Positions 54,257-64,000 of a DNA stretch of 64,000 nucleotides are shown here, piece after piece (position 1 is the first letter of the stretch; the number at the start of each line of letters is the position of its first letter). The notes below the pieces were generated by a model, which did no database searches, was not told where the DNA came from, and saw nothing but the letters and a program-made list of their open reading frames with translations. The stretch comes from Cladosporium sp. IMV 00045 (lineage: Eukaryota > Ascomycota > Dothideomycetes > Cladosporiales > Cladosporiaceae). The stretch covers positions 81,771-145,770 of the forward strand of contig MSJI02000626.1 in the NCBI GenBank assembly GCA_001931905.2, written 5' to 3'. The position numbers and the translations under genes were made by a program.

Positions 54257-55408
54257 TCACAGCTCGCTTTTGCCCTCTTCAACGCGAACAGGGGCTTCAG
54301 ACCTCTTCTTTGGCCGGGCCTTGCCTTGCATATAGCCGTCAAGCTCCAACCATTCCGCCGCAAACGCCGTGGTGATCATGGCCCAATCCTCAACGACATC
54401 GAGGTCCAGATGCTCGCCATCATCCGCGCTTGTATGCCACACATCAGGAAATGGACTCGGGATGATGTGCAGAATTTCCACGCCGCGAGCCATGAACGGG
54501 ATGTGATCGTCTTCGACCATACCGCCAGCCCATCGATCTTTCTCGCTCTTCCCACCTTCAGGGAGGAAGTGTGCATCACTCCCTGTCTTCAGCTTGTTCG
54601 CTTTGCGAAGACGGTCTTCCACCGAGGCCATTTGCTTGTACGCCCAGTGCGTCGTCTTGAAGTAAGACGGCACCGAAGGGTTCGTCGCTCCAAGCAGGTC
54701 AAGAAGAACAAACAGATCGATACTCTCCAGCGGATTCCTGAAAGTGGACATGGCTGGGTTCATCGTGCTCTCCCACTCCTCCGCCAGCGCTCTCGCGCCA
54801 TACACAGAGTCTGTGTGCGTCCACGTCGCGAAAGCCTCCTCGCCGTCCAGCAGCAAGATTTGTACGCCCTTGTGCTCGTCAAGCTCGTCTCCTCCACCTT
54901 CTGCCTCCATCGCGGCCCATTTCGCAGTCAATGCTGCATCGATGCCCCGGGCTGCGTGCAGCAGCATGGCACATGGTGCAGCGCTGTCCGTTGCTCCAAT
55001 GAAGTTCTTGGGTTCCAGTTTTGAATCGAAATGCGCGACCAGCGCCAGTCTTCCTACTTCGCCCTCTCCCTTCACCCAAGGCGGATCGCGAGTCGCTATG
55101 AGATTGCGGAAAGGTATCTCCTTTCCTCCAGATGTGGGCGTCGTACTGGACGAGTTCTGGAAGGCCAGCTTCCAGTCGGGAAGGTTCTTGGTGAAGAAGT
55201 CGTGGAAGTGTTGCAGGACTTTCGCGTTCCCTTCGGTACCCGGTACGCGTGGAATGAGTATAGGAGCCAGGAGGCCATCTTCGTTCGTTATTGAGAAGTC
55301 ATCACTGGATACGGATAGCGATTGGAGCGCGTCATTGCCGAGGTCGGTATAGGCGAATGATGCCCGTAATGCCAGTGGGAGGGCGAGTAATGACCGTAGA
55401 AATCTCAT
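54257..55408 (-). CDS. secretory glutaminyl-peptide cyclotransferase (M28-like)
   Basis: This enzyme would convert N-terminal Gln to pyroglutamate on secreted proteins. The 383-residue single-exon product begins with a signal peptide (MRFLRSLLALPLALRASFA). The M28 zinc-aminopeptidase fold is visible with the ligand Asp in NFIGATDSAAPCAM, the Glu pair in LLLDGEEAF and the ligand His in FPDVWHTSADDGEHLD. DDHIPFMARGVEILHIIPSPFP is the strongly conserved cyclase segment. The C-terminus is Lys/Arg/Glu-rich. An ordinary M28 aminopeptidase is the alternative, but the DGEEAF and WHT context favours glutaminyl cyclase. Confidence 0.9.
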   Translation of the reverse strand: MRFLRSLLALPLALRASFAYTDLGNDALQSLSVSSDDFSITNEDGLLAPILIPRVPGTEGNAKVLQHFHDFFTKNLPDWKLAFQNSSSTTPTSGGKEIPFRNLIATRDPPWVKGEGEVGRLALVAHFDSKLEPKNFIGATDSAAPCAMLLHAARGIDAALTAKWAAMEAEGGGDELDEHKGVQILLLDGEEAFATWTHTDSVYGARALAEEWESTMNPAMSTFRNPLESIDLFVLLDLLGATNPSVPSYFKTTHWAYKQMASVEDRLRKANKLKTGSDAHFLPEGGKSEKDRWAGGMVEDDHIPFMARGVEILHIIPSPFPDVWHTSADDGEHLDLDVVEDWAMITTAFAAEWLELDGYMQGKARPKKRSEAPVRVEEGKSEL

Positions 55409-55674
55409 ACTGACGCGTCACCGCCAGTCTAATGAATGTGGTGTTGGGACAAAGAACATGGAGAGCAAGGAAATAGTCCCTAAGAACGCCTAGATCTACA
55501 TACGTAGCCGATCGACTGGAAGCTAGCTTGACGTGGAGTGGAGCAGGGGAGACGGTGGAAGCAGGGGCTATCGGGGAAGCCAAGCTGGGGCCGACCAAAA
55601 ATGGAGAACATGAACTTCACTTCATAGCTGAGGGCTGTAGAGAGCATTCCATGTCTTGTATGAATAGTCATGTG

Positions 55675-56669
55675 ATGTTTTCCTTACGCGCCGCCAGGCA
55701 TTGTCATTCATTTCAAGTGCTGCAGCGGCCTTTGGCCTGCTTGCGCACCCCTTTTATCCGCCATGCTTCACTCAAGACGTTGGCTCGTCCCCAGCCCAAA
55801 ATGCAGCAACTGATGCCCGCAGTACAACGTTCTGTCGGGACTCAGAGTGCTGCGACTGCTGCTACTAAGGCTCGGCTGAACAAGGGTGGGTGTCAAGCCT
55901 TTCTTGTCCACCTTATGATCAATCACTGACTCTTCTCGCAGTCATTGCTTCCTTGGACCTCCTCAATGTCTACCAAGCTGGTCAAGTCCGAACTGTCTTT
56001 ACTGGCATGTCCCGCATCGTCACTATCGTCATGGCCGGCCTGGGAGTCTTCACAGTCGCTCCTCGCATGTTTTTTAACCCAGACGTCTCGAACTGGTGGG
56101 TACCTGGTGTTATGCTTGGAAGCGTTGTGCCGTTCTTCGCCTTCACCCTTCTAGCCGCGCCATATGTCTCCACCATCAGAGTTCTACTCCCCCGAAGCGC
56201 AAGAAAGAACCACGAGTCGCTCATGAGATTTGCGGAAAACGTGCCCGGCGAGACCAAGATCATGATGCAGTCGATGCGCTGGCTGCCCTGGCCGGTGCAC
56301 AGGGAGGTATTCTTCGGCGACCTCCGACGCTTGCCTGGAACGAAACTTTCCTCGAATCTGGAGCATGTGCCTTTGGGCCATGAAAAGCAAGCTCGGAATG
56401 CCGGCTCCGTCCTTGGAGGCGGCTTGGTTATGCGCATGTATGGAAGATATTGGGTGGATATGACATCGTCGAACAAGAGTCAGGCCCCTGGTGTATGGGA
56501 GAAGATGTGGGACCAGATCCCCATCAAAGGACAAGAGCCGTTGAAGTTACCTCCGAAAGAGAGGAAACCTCCGATCATGGCTAATAGGCCGCCGCCCGCT
56601 GCCGCCGCTGCTGCACCAAGGAGGCCGCCACCTCCAGTCAAGGCGAAGGGTGTGAGGTCGAGGAAATGA
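55675..56669 (+). CDS. mitochondrial membrane protein, two helices
   Basis: The predicted 312-residue product comes from two exons, 55675-55885 and 55942-56669, with a 56-nt intron containing a CTGAC branch site. The start at 55675 gives an Arg/His-rich targeting peptide (MFSLRAARHCHSFQVLQRP); an in-frame ATG at 55651 would add 8 residues. Two hydrophobic segments are seen, IVTIVMAGLGVFTVAPRMFF and PGVMLGSVVPFFAFTLLAAPYV. A matrix or intermembrane domain follows (VPGETKIMMQSMRWLPWPVHREVFFGDLRRL), then a Pro/Ala-rich tail. The two-helix layout recalls the TMEM70/TMEM223 group, which assists respiratory complex assembly, but I cannot confirm membership. It is divergent from glutaminyl cyclase (266 bp between starts). 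Confidence 0.82.
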
Positions 56670-57565
56670 AAATAGGTCCTTCAAGGTGTGTCGTTGTATC
56701 TTTCTATTCTTCCGCCCCAGTCTGTGTGCTTGTCGAGGGATCGTGGTCCTGCTGTCGTTTGTTGTGAAGTTGCTCACCTCCGCTCCGCCTTCGACCAGTC
56801 ACTGGCACAGAGTCGCATCAAGATATGATACACCGAGGAGGATGTATGGATCAGCTTGCATGCCCATATGGGCCGTGTGAGTATCCTCATGCGTGCGACA
56901 AGACCGACTACGCCCGCGTCGCAAACAACATGCGCGCGCGCATTCACTTCCTCCCGGCCCACGGAATACATTGCGCGGTACCAGGAGTACCCCTATTAGT
57001 GAAGAGGTGAGCACCGACAGGCTCGGCTATTTAATTCACGTTGCGTTTGTCGTCATCACCAGTCGAACGTGGTATGGTGGCCCAACGGCCACGCGTTACT
57101 CCGCGGCGGTTGCAAGCCTTCTGGGTTTGGGGATTTCATGGCCCTGACCTAACACCTCCGGGCCCTTGCGGTACTGGGAGTGCGCATAAAGGCAGGCCTT
57201 TCCAAGTGTGCGCACTCTGATGTCTTGTAAGGATTCGGGGGTGGGGTGGTGAGTGACCGAGGCTGGTAGGCCTTGTCTTTTTGCTTTTTTTCAATCTTCC
57301 GTTTAATTCAGTTTTTCCTGTATAATACCTTTCGATGCCACACGCCTAGTTCTGCGTGTGCAATTTCATTGTGAAATGTTGCAGTCTTGCAAACCAGTCG
57401 CAGCGGGTTTGAGCTCCACCAAGGGTTACACATGACTGGAGCAAGGTAAGTGAATACCTACACATTTTTTTCCTATGTTTCTACGAACAACGCAAACAAT
57501 TGACAAGCAAGATGTGCAAGTCTATCCATCTAATATTAAGATCAGGTATTCCCACATGATGAAGC

Positions 57566-57588
57566 AAAAAAAAAAAAAAAAAAAAAAA
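57566..57588 (+). repeat. A23 homopolymer tract
   Basis: Twenty-three consecutive A residues lie directly beside the tRNA-like relic. Read on the minus strand it is a T-tract that could act as an RNA polymerase III terminator. Confidence 0.9.
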
Positions 57589-57597
57589 GAAGAGTCT

Positions 57598-57640
57598 GGA
57601 TTCGATCTCGGGAGCGCTGCGCCAATTCCGCAAGTTGCAA
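57598..57640 (-). pseudogene. truncated tRNA-like sequence (A-box and B-box)
   Basis: On the minus strand TTGGCGCAGCGCT fits the A-box and GAGATCGAATCC fits the B-box of tRNA genes, but only a few bases separate them, so the anticodon arm is missing. It is followed by the T-tract on the same strand. It is a tRNA relic or a degenerate SINE-like fragment. Confidence 0.35.
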
Positions 57641-57984
57641 CCCGCAAGTCATGAACATCACCGTTGCTGTTTGATGCAAGAACAAGCGATTGCGATTCCA
57701 AATGTTTGCGCCAAAGCTCTTCGCTTTGTGTGGTAGATGGAGCTTATGCACAGCGAGAGGTCAAGCAAAGCAATCGAAGAATTCTTTGTTTATTTAGCAG
57801 CCTATTGAGCGACAATCATCTTCCACGCTTATTGAGAAGTTTTTGCTATTGTTCCGAATCCGGCGAACAATACCACGCTATTTGTCAAGAACCTTCAAAA
57901 TGCTGCACCCATACCTCGATGTTCATACTCCCATCTGTCACAGAGCAAGTAATTCTCAAGTCGCATTTCTACACGACCATCAAT

Positions 57985-59466
57985 ATGGGCAACACAGGAT
58001 CTCAACCGAACAGACCCCTGACCGAGGAGGGAAACGTTAACCTTACCGAATGGGACCCAAAGTACCAAGGCCCACTGGCCGAACAGGACGAAGAGCTACA
58101 GCAACCTTCATCCTCCAGCCGCCTCGTTTCCCAGCCCTCGTCGAGCAGGAAATCATGGCCCACACAAGATGATTCCGATTACACTCGTGTCAACTCATCT
58201 GGCCCAGACCCCAGCAGCCCATTGGCTTTCGACCTCGACCCCTGGGAAGAATGGGAGTACCAGGAAACACCCAACCGCTCCCTACGCCGACGTTTCCGCG
58301 CTGAACTGCGCTCTCAACGTGAGCCGAGTTACGAAACGTATGTACGCAACGCTCGAGCCCAGATCGCGGCGGGAAGAGGCGTATCTGCCTCTCCGCCACG
58401 CCCAGCAAGAAGAAGCGCTTCCGCAACTCGTCGCTCGCGCACGCCGGAAACGGAGTTGCCAGACTACGAGGACTATGAGGAGCGAGACTTATCTCAGGCC
58501 AGCGCGAACTCGCCACCGCCGGTGCCAACAAGCCCAAATTATGGCTCACCAACTCCGGACTTGCCTGACTACGAGGACTACGAGGAAGATGAGTTGACTC
58601 AAGGAAACGCAAACCCGCCACCACCCACAGGAGCAACGAACGCACCTCGTCGCTCGCCGACACCAGACCTGCCTGACTACGAGGACTACGAGCAGGAAGA
58701 GAACGCCAACGATCCTTTCCGGCACTCCAATCGCCAACTCTGGGAGCGACAGCAAGACGAGCGCTTCCGCCAAGCAATCGCAGCCCGCGAAGCCAACAGC
58801 AGCTCCGACAGCTCCTCTGATCGCAGGCCGCGCGCTGGAAACGACTCAGAGGACGAAATCGAAGAAAACCAAGACGAAAGCGAAGAAGAACAAGTAGAAG
58901 AAGCAGCCAACGACCCCTGCGCCCAAGTCCGCCGCGAGCGCGACCAACTCCGCGACGCCCTCGCCCTCGCCAGAGCAGACTTGCGCGCTGAACGGGCCCG
59001 TCGGATGGGAGAGCAATTCCTGCTCGACCAAGTCACCGCTGGAGCGGACGCGGCAAACGCGCAAGTCGATCGTCTGAGGAGGGAGAACCAGAGGCTGCGC
59101 GCAGCGCTCGTCCGCAGGGGATGGGAGAGCGATGACGGTTCTCCCTCGGCGAGCTCCAGCTCCAGAAGCAGCCGCCATCGCACCCAGAGTCAGACTCCAA
59201 CCCCTGCCGGACGAGCGCGGCGCGCGCGCGAACTCGTCGCCGTCGAACCCTCCCCGCCTCCGCAGGAGCTTCTTGACATGCTGCCTGCTGCTACCACCAG
59301 ACGCATGAATACGCGTTCGCAGGTTGCGGAGGGGGGGAGGACGCCGCCGAGGGCGCTGTGGAGTCCGCAGAGGGCTTCGAGGGCTGGGGTTGGGGCTGGT
59401 GTGTCGAGGGGAGGAGGGAGGGGCGCGGTCAAGAAGCCGGTCGGGAGGGGGAGGAGGGGCAGGTAG
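57985..59466 (+). CDS. LPDYEDYE-repeat coiled-coil protein with N-myristoylation signal
   Basis: This 493-residue single-exon protein is not recognised. The ATG at 57985 gives MGNTGSQ, a good N-myristoylation consensus (Gly2, small residue, Ser6). An in-frame ATG at 57919 would add 22 residues and remove that signal. Three imperfect repeats of about 36 residues each start with LPDYEDYE and end with a Pro/Ser/Thr linker (residues about 155-245). An acidic stretch (EDEIEENQDESEEEQVEE) and a strong coiled coil (RRERDQLRDALALARADLRAERARR ... QVDRLRRENQRLRAALVRRGW) follow. The tail is Arg/Gly-rich (SRGGGRGAVKKPVGRGRRGR), possibly RNA- or DNA-binding. It looks lineage-specific. The large repeat array C begins 60 bp past its stop. 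Confidence 0.75.
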   Translation: MGNTGSQPNRPLTEEGNVNLTEWDPKYQGPLAEQDEELQQPSSSSRLVSQPSSSRKSWPTQDDSDYTRVNSSGPDPSSPLAFDLDPWEEWEYQETPNRSLRRRFRAELRSQREPSYETYVRNARAQIAAGRGVSASPPRPARRSASATRRSRTPETELPDYEDYEERDLSQASANSPPPVPTSPNYGSPTPDLPDYEDYEEDELTQGNANPPPPTGATNAPRRSPTPDLPDYEDYEQEENANDPFRHSNRQLWERQQDERFRQAIAAREANSSSDSSSDRRPRAGNDSEDEIEENQDESEEEQVEEAANDPCAQVRRERDQLRDALALARADLRAERARRMGEQFLLDQVTAGADAANAQVDRLRRENQRLRAALVRRGWESDDGSPSASSSSRSSRHRTQSQTPTPAGRARRARELVAVEPSPPPQELLDMLPAATTRRMNTRSQVAEGGRTPPRALWSPQRASRAGVGAGVSRGGGRGAVKKPVGRGRRGR

Positions 59467-59528
59467 AGGAGGGGGGTTTGCTGAGAGACCGTAGTTTTTA
59501 TCAAAGTATCCAAGGGTCCTTTCAGACG

Positions 59529-60300
59529 CTCTCTCCGTGGCCAATTTGCTTTTGGGTATACGAAAGTTGATGGCACTAACACGCGTGGCGCGGAGAGACT
59601 GCCGTTTTACTTCCAAGATATCTTTGTACTTTGTGAGTGGTACGAACACTCTCTCCGTGGACAACGCGTTTTTGAAGCCTACGAAGGCTGCTGATACCAA
59701 CACACATGACACGGAGAGACTCGTGTTCTACTTCAAGATATCTCGGTACTTTTCGAGTGCTTCAACTACTCTCTCCGCGGCTAATCTGCTTTTTGGTATA
59801 CGGACGCTGATAGTATTACCATACGCAGCACGGAGAGACTGCGCTTCTAATCGAGATTTCTTGAGTTCTTTTGGTCGCTCTCTCCAAAGCTCATGTACTT
59901 TTTGATATACTGACGCCAATGGTACTAGCATGTGTAGCACGGAGAAAGCAGTCCCCCTCGGACTACTCTCTCCGAAGCCAATCTGCTTTTCAGTATACGA
60001 AAGTTGATGATACTAGCACACACGGCACAGAGAGAATGCGATTCTCATCGGGTTATTTCAAGTGCTTTTGATCGCTCTCTCTATGGCCATTCTGCTTTTC
60101 AGCATACTAACGCTGAGGATACTAGCACCAATAGCACGGAGAAAGCAGTCCTTCTCAGACCAATCTCTCCGTGGCCAGTCTGCTTTTACGGTATACGAGA
60201 GTTGATGATACTAGTATAGGCGGCGCGGAGATACTCTATCTCCCAGGAGAAGTTTCCCGCTAGTCACTCTGCGCTTTCAGTATACCATGCTCAACTATAG
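59529..60300. repeat. tandem repeat array C, 88-120 bp palindrome-ended units
   Basis: Seven clear units start with CTCTCTCCG or variants at about 59529, 59649, 59769, 59878, 59966, 60075 and 60163, and an eighth degraded unit starts near 60265. The spacings are 120, 120, 109, 88, 109 and 88. Each has a core (GGCYAATCTGCTTTT, GTATACG, TTGATGATACTAGCAC) and an inverted end CACGGAGAGA complementary to the start, so every unit can form a stem of about 10 bp with a 50-nt loop. Short units lack the tail between the stem end and the next unit. The remaining region to 60913 has no recognisable gene; a T-tract occurs near 60829. Confidence 0.8.
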
Positions 60301-60913
60301 TCGCATAGGGCCTTTGGAGACAATACTCTTGCACGAACAGCTCTCTTAGTGGCGAGCATGTGTTGGAGTGGACTATGCTTGAGGGTAGCTTGTCGGGCGT
60401 ATGGGGATAGAGGATCTGGGAAAAGGTCATTCTCAATGGCGGCGATGGATTTCAAGTGTGCCAGGGCTAATGATAGCGGCACCACGGGTTAGAGAAAGTG
60501 CTTCCTTGGAACCTGGCTCTCGAGATGGTAAGTATCTTTGGAGCATGCTAGGCGTGGCTATAGTTGTGCTATGGCTGTTTCTCTATGAAGAACTTGTTAC
60601 TTACGGAGAAACATCTCATTGATCGATAATTGGTAATGTTCATTACTGATCGAATATTTCGTTTCTTGAGACTCTCATCAACCAAAGACTGTTCAACACC
60701 CGTCATTCGGGTGATCTTGAACGGCCCAACACCAAGCTTCGAATGAAATCAAAGATACTACCTACTCTATGTAACCACATCTCAAACAAACATTGATCCA
60801 TTCAAAGCTTTTTAGATTTTAGATTTTTTTTTTTTTTTAGACATTTTTTGCGTCACTGTTCGACTACATGTACACATATCGTAAAATATCTATACAACCG
60901 AAACCTCCTTCAC

Positions 60914-62182
<1,269 letters not shown>

Positions 62183-62908
62183 TGTTGTTGTCTGATAAGA
62201 TTAGAAGAGGTGACGGACAGAGAGCTGGACTCGGGAATTGACTTTGGCATTGATGCTGGGGAAATGTTTTTGGGACCTGCCGCCGAGGCCGATCTCGCAG
62301 TCCGACCCCAGACTTGACACTCTTATTAGACTCTCTCTCACCACGGCCAGTCTACCTACAACATGGGCACCTTACCTCCATACATGCATTTTCGATTGTA
62401 TAGATCCTCAAGATATGACATGCAGGTACTCAAGATCACTCCATCGCTCGAACCATTCCAACAATAGCTTTCTGATCCTTACATACGTCCACATCCGTTA
62501 TTAGATCGCCAAAGCCACGCTGTCCCTTGCATGCTGACTGCGCCCACACCAACAAAGATGACCGCAGCTCGGCCAGGCTAGCCTGGAACCTCACTTACCT
62601 GAAAGGCAGTGCCACCAACCAACACTCTGCCACTACTATGTGCCGCTTCTGACCATCTAGAGCTGTGATGCTGAAACAATCACCAACTTTATTCTGGGCG
62701 ACCATGGATTGCATAGCGCTGGTAAGAATGGTGTTGGTATGCTCACGGTGAGTATATTACTGTCGCCATCGACACCCGCTCGAAATGGCCCACGATCGGT
62801 AGGAGATAGCATCTTTCTTCATATCATCTCTTCCCTGGTTCTTTGGGCTTTCTTTCAGTCGTTCGCTTTCGTTCCTACGAATAGTTACAATCCATCCATC
62901 CATACATC
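62183..62908. other. divergent promoter region, homoisocitrate dehydrogenase and GH23-like protein
   Basis: I see no gene, tRNA or repeat in these 726 bp. A run of four CATC/CATA repeats (62892-62910) lies at the start codon of the secreted protein. Confidence 0.4.
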
Positions 62909-63779
62909 ATGGCACCCTCAAAGCTGCTCTTCCTCTCAGCCCTCACAGCAATAGCCAATGCAGCACCTCAATTCCACCCACACGGCAGACCATCCGACCA
63001 GCCTGTCCCAGAAACCTACAAAGGCCACAGTGGCCAATCCAAAGTCCGTACCGGCGAAGCCATGAACTGGCTACAGAAAGACAACACCAAAGGACCCACC
63101 TCACCACCTTCAAGCGGCTACCAATGTTACCATGGAGGTATTTCCAACTATCCAAGCAACGACGAATGGCTCTCCTTCGACGCCCTCTGGGACATCAACA
63201 AAGACGCCATCCTGGCAGCGAACGAAGGAGACGCCGAGATCACGCGCTACATCCACGACTCCACCCTCCAAGTCGCCGAGGAAAGCAACGTCAACGCCCG
63301 CTTGATCTTAGCAGCGATAATGCAAGAGGTATGAAATTCACTCTCGCCATCAATAACAAACCAACTAACAAAACCCCTTCCCCTAGTCCTCCGGCCAAGC
63401 CTCCGTCCCCTGCACAGGGCACATGCCCAACTGCGGCCTCCTCCAAGCCTCCTACAATTCCCACTCCTTCGACCCGTCCGACCCCGCCTCCTCAATTCTC
63501 CTCATGGTCCGGGAAGGCGTGCAGGGCACCACCACCGGCGGTCCCACGGGGCAAGGCGGGCCCGGGTATGCGCAGTTTCTTTCCGGCGGGCTGGACTGGA
63601 CGCACGATCCCCTGCCGGGAAACCCTTACACTGCGGCCAGGGCGTATAATTCTGGCGAGGTGGCGGAGGGGGGCGATTTGGATAGTGTGAAGTGGGGGAA
63701 GAGGGCGTATGCGAATGATGTTGCGAATCGGCTTGTGGGGTGGGATGGGAGGGGGAGGGGGTTTAAGGAGTGTGAGTGA
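62909..63779 (+). CDS. secreted GH23/lysozyme-fold (transglycosylase-like) protein
   Basis: The predicted 270-residue product comes from two exons, 62909-63328 and 63387-63779 (intron 58 nt). A signal peptide (MAPSKLLFLSALTAIANA) is followed by a Pro/Gly-rich linker and then a domain with lytic-transglycosylase landmarks: LILAAIMQESSG with the expected catalytic Glu at about residue 140 on the exon junction, NCGLLQ at 156-160 and AYNSG at 226-230. Four Cys are present in the mature part, three of them close together (PCTGHMPNCG and YQCYHGG). The natural target of this fold is bacterial peptidoglycan, so an antibacterial secreted role is a reasonable inference; activity is not proven. Confidence 0.82.
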
Positions 63780-64000
63780 TGGGGGGAGGGCGGTTTGATA
63801 GGAAGTCTATCGAGACGATCGGACTGCTTCTTTTGTGCGAAGAGCGAAGCATCTGTGGCGCAAAGGCGAACTGGTGGTCATGTTTGCCATTGATAGATAC
63901 GAATGAGGCAAATAAACATGCTGTCTCCTCAGGAGACAGATCTGGAGACACGGACGGCATCTGCGACAGAAACGCGCTACAATTTTTTTTTTTTTTTTTT
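63780..64000. other. 3' flank with poly(T) end
   Basis: The tail of the window has no gene. It ends in a run of T residues from about 63984, probably the edge of a homopolymer rather than telomeric sequence. Confidence 0.5.

Larger units (their letters stand above)
56670..57984. other. 1.3 kb region with poly(A) tract and tRNA-like relic
   Basis: No gene is seen between the mitochondrial membrane protein and the LPDYEDYE-repeat protein. The region is AT-rich near 57270-57340. It contains the A-tract and tRNA-like fragment listed separately. Confidence 0.45.

Noticed and set aside
59537..59905. Plus-strand 122-codon frame with repeated ANLLFGIR peptides
   Set aside because: It arises from the first three 120 bp units of array C, no start context or transcript signal is evident, and the frame dies when unit length changes.
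58846..59940. Minus-strand frames with repeated peptide RIPKSRLAAER across array C
   Set aside because: The 120 bp units keep frame by arithmetic, but the 109 and 88 bp units break it, and part of the frame is antisense to the repeat-protein gene.
63984..64000. Telomere or assembly gap at the right edge
   Set aside because: The sequence is a plain T-run without TTAGGG repeats.

Overview
The window is nuclear DNA of a filamentous ascomycete. The evidence is short GT-AG introns (mostly 48-115 nt) with CTNAC-type branch sites, a class II hydrophobin, a Zn(II)2Cys6 regulator with a fungal-specific domain, and homoisocitrate dehydrogenase of the fungal aminoadipate lysine pathway. The gene set fits Pezizomycotina, perhaps Dothideomycetes; the genus cannot be told from the sequence alone.

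Layout. 1-3 kb: 3' end of a Ser/Thr-rich surface protein, then degenerate tandem repeats. 3.1-5.6 kb: secreted GH3 beta-xylosidase (minus). 7.5-9.8 kb: MFS sugar transporter with nine exons, followed by a small repeat array. 10.6-15.5 kb: phosphonoacetate hydrolase, a Zn2Cys6 regulator and a zinc alcohol dehydrogenase, a possible phosphonate-use cluster. 15.9-16.2 kb: class II hydrophobin. 18-19 kb: a free-standing polyketide-synthase product-template (PT) domain. 19.7-24.3 kb: TAF10, MRE11 and mitochondrial ribosomal protein uS19m. 25.4-29.3 kb: a large disordered protein whose frame changes twice. 31-33 kb: RING/TRAF zinc-finger protein. 35.3-35.9 kb: GPI-type surface protein. 36-39 kb: no gene recognised. 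39-42.8 kb: four-span membrane protein, tRNA-Thr(AGT) and mitochondrial aspartyl-tRNA synthetase. 44-49.7 kb: AP180-type endocytic adaptor, RCF1 and threonine deaminase. 50-56.7 kb: Baeyer-Villiger-type monooxygenase, a basic disordered protein, glutaminyl cyclase and a mitochondrial membrane protein. 58-59.5 kb: a repeat-containing protein with an N-myristoylation signature, followed by a large tandem repeat array. 60.9-62.2 kb: homoisocitrate dehydrogenase. 62.9-63.8 kb: secreted GH23/lysozyme-fold protein.

Most genes are unlinked housekeeping functions: transcription, DNA repair, mitochondrial translation and respiration, endocytosis, and Ile and Lys synthesis. They are interspersed with secreted or accessory genes (xylosidase, hydrophobin, GH23-like protein, surface proteins). 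The most unusual items are the stand-alone PT domain, the phosphonate-type cluster, the two frame changes at 27.4 and 28.6 kb, and a degenerate repeat family seen in three separate gene-3' regions. Exon boundaries were placed by eye from splice consensus and reading-frame continuity.
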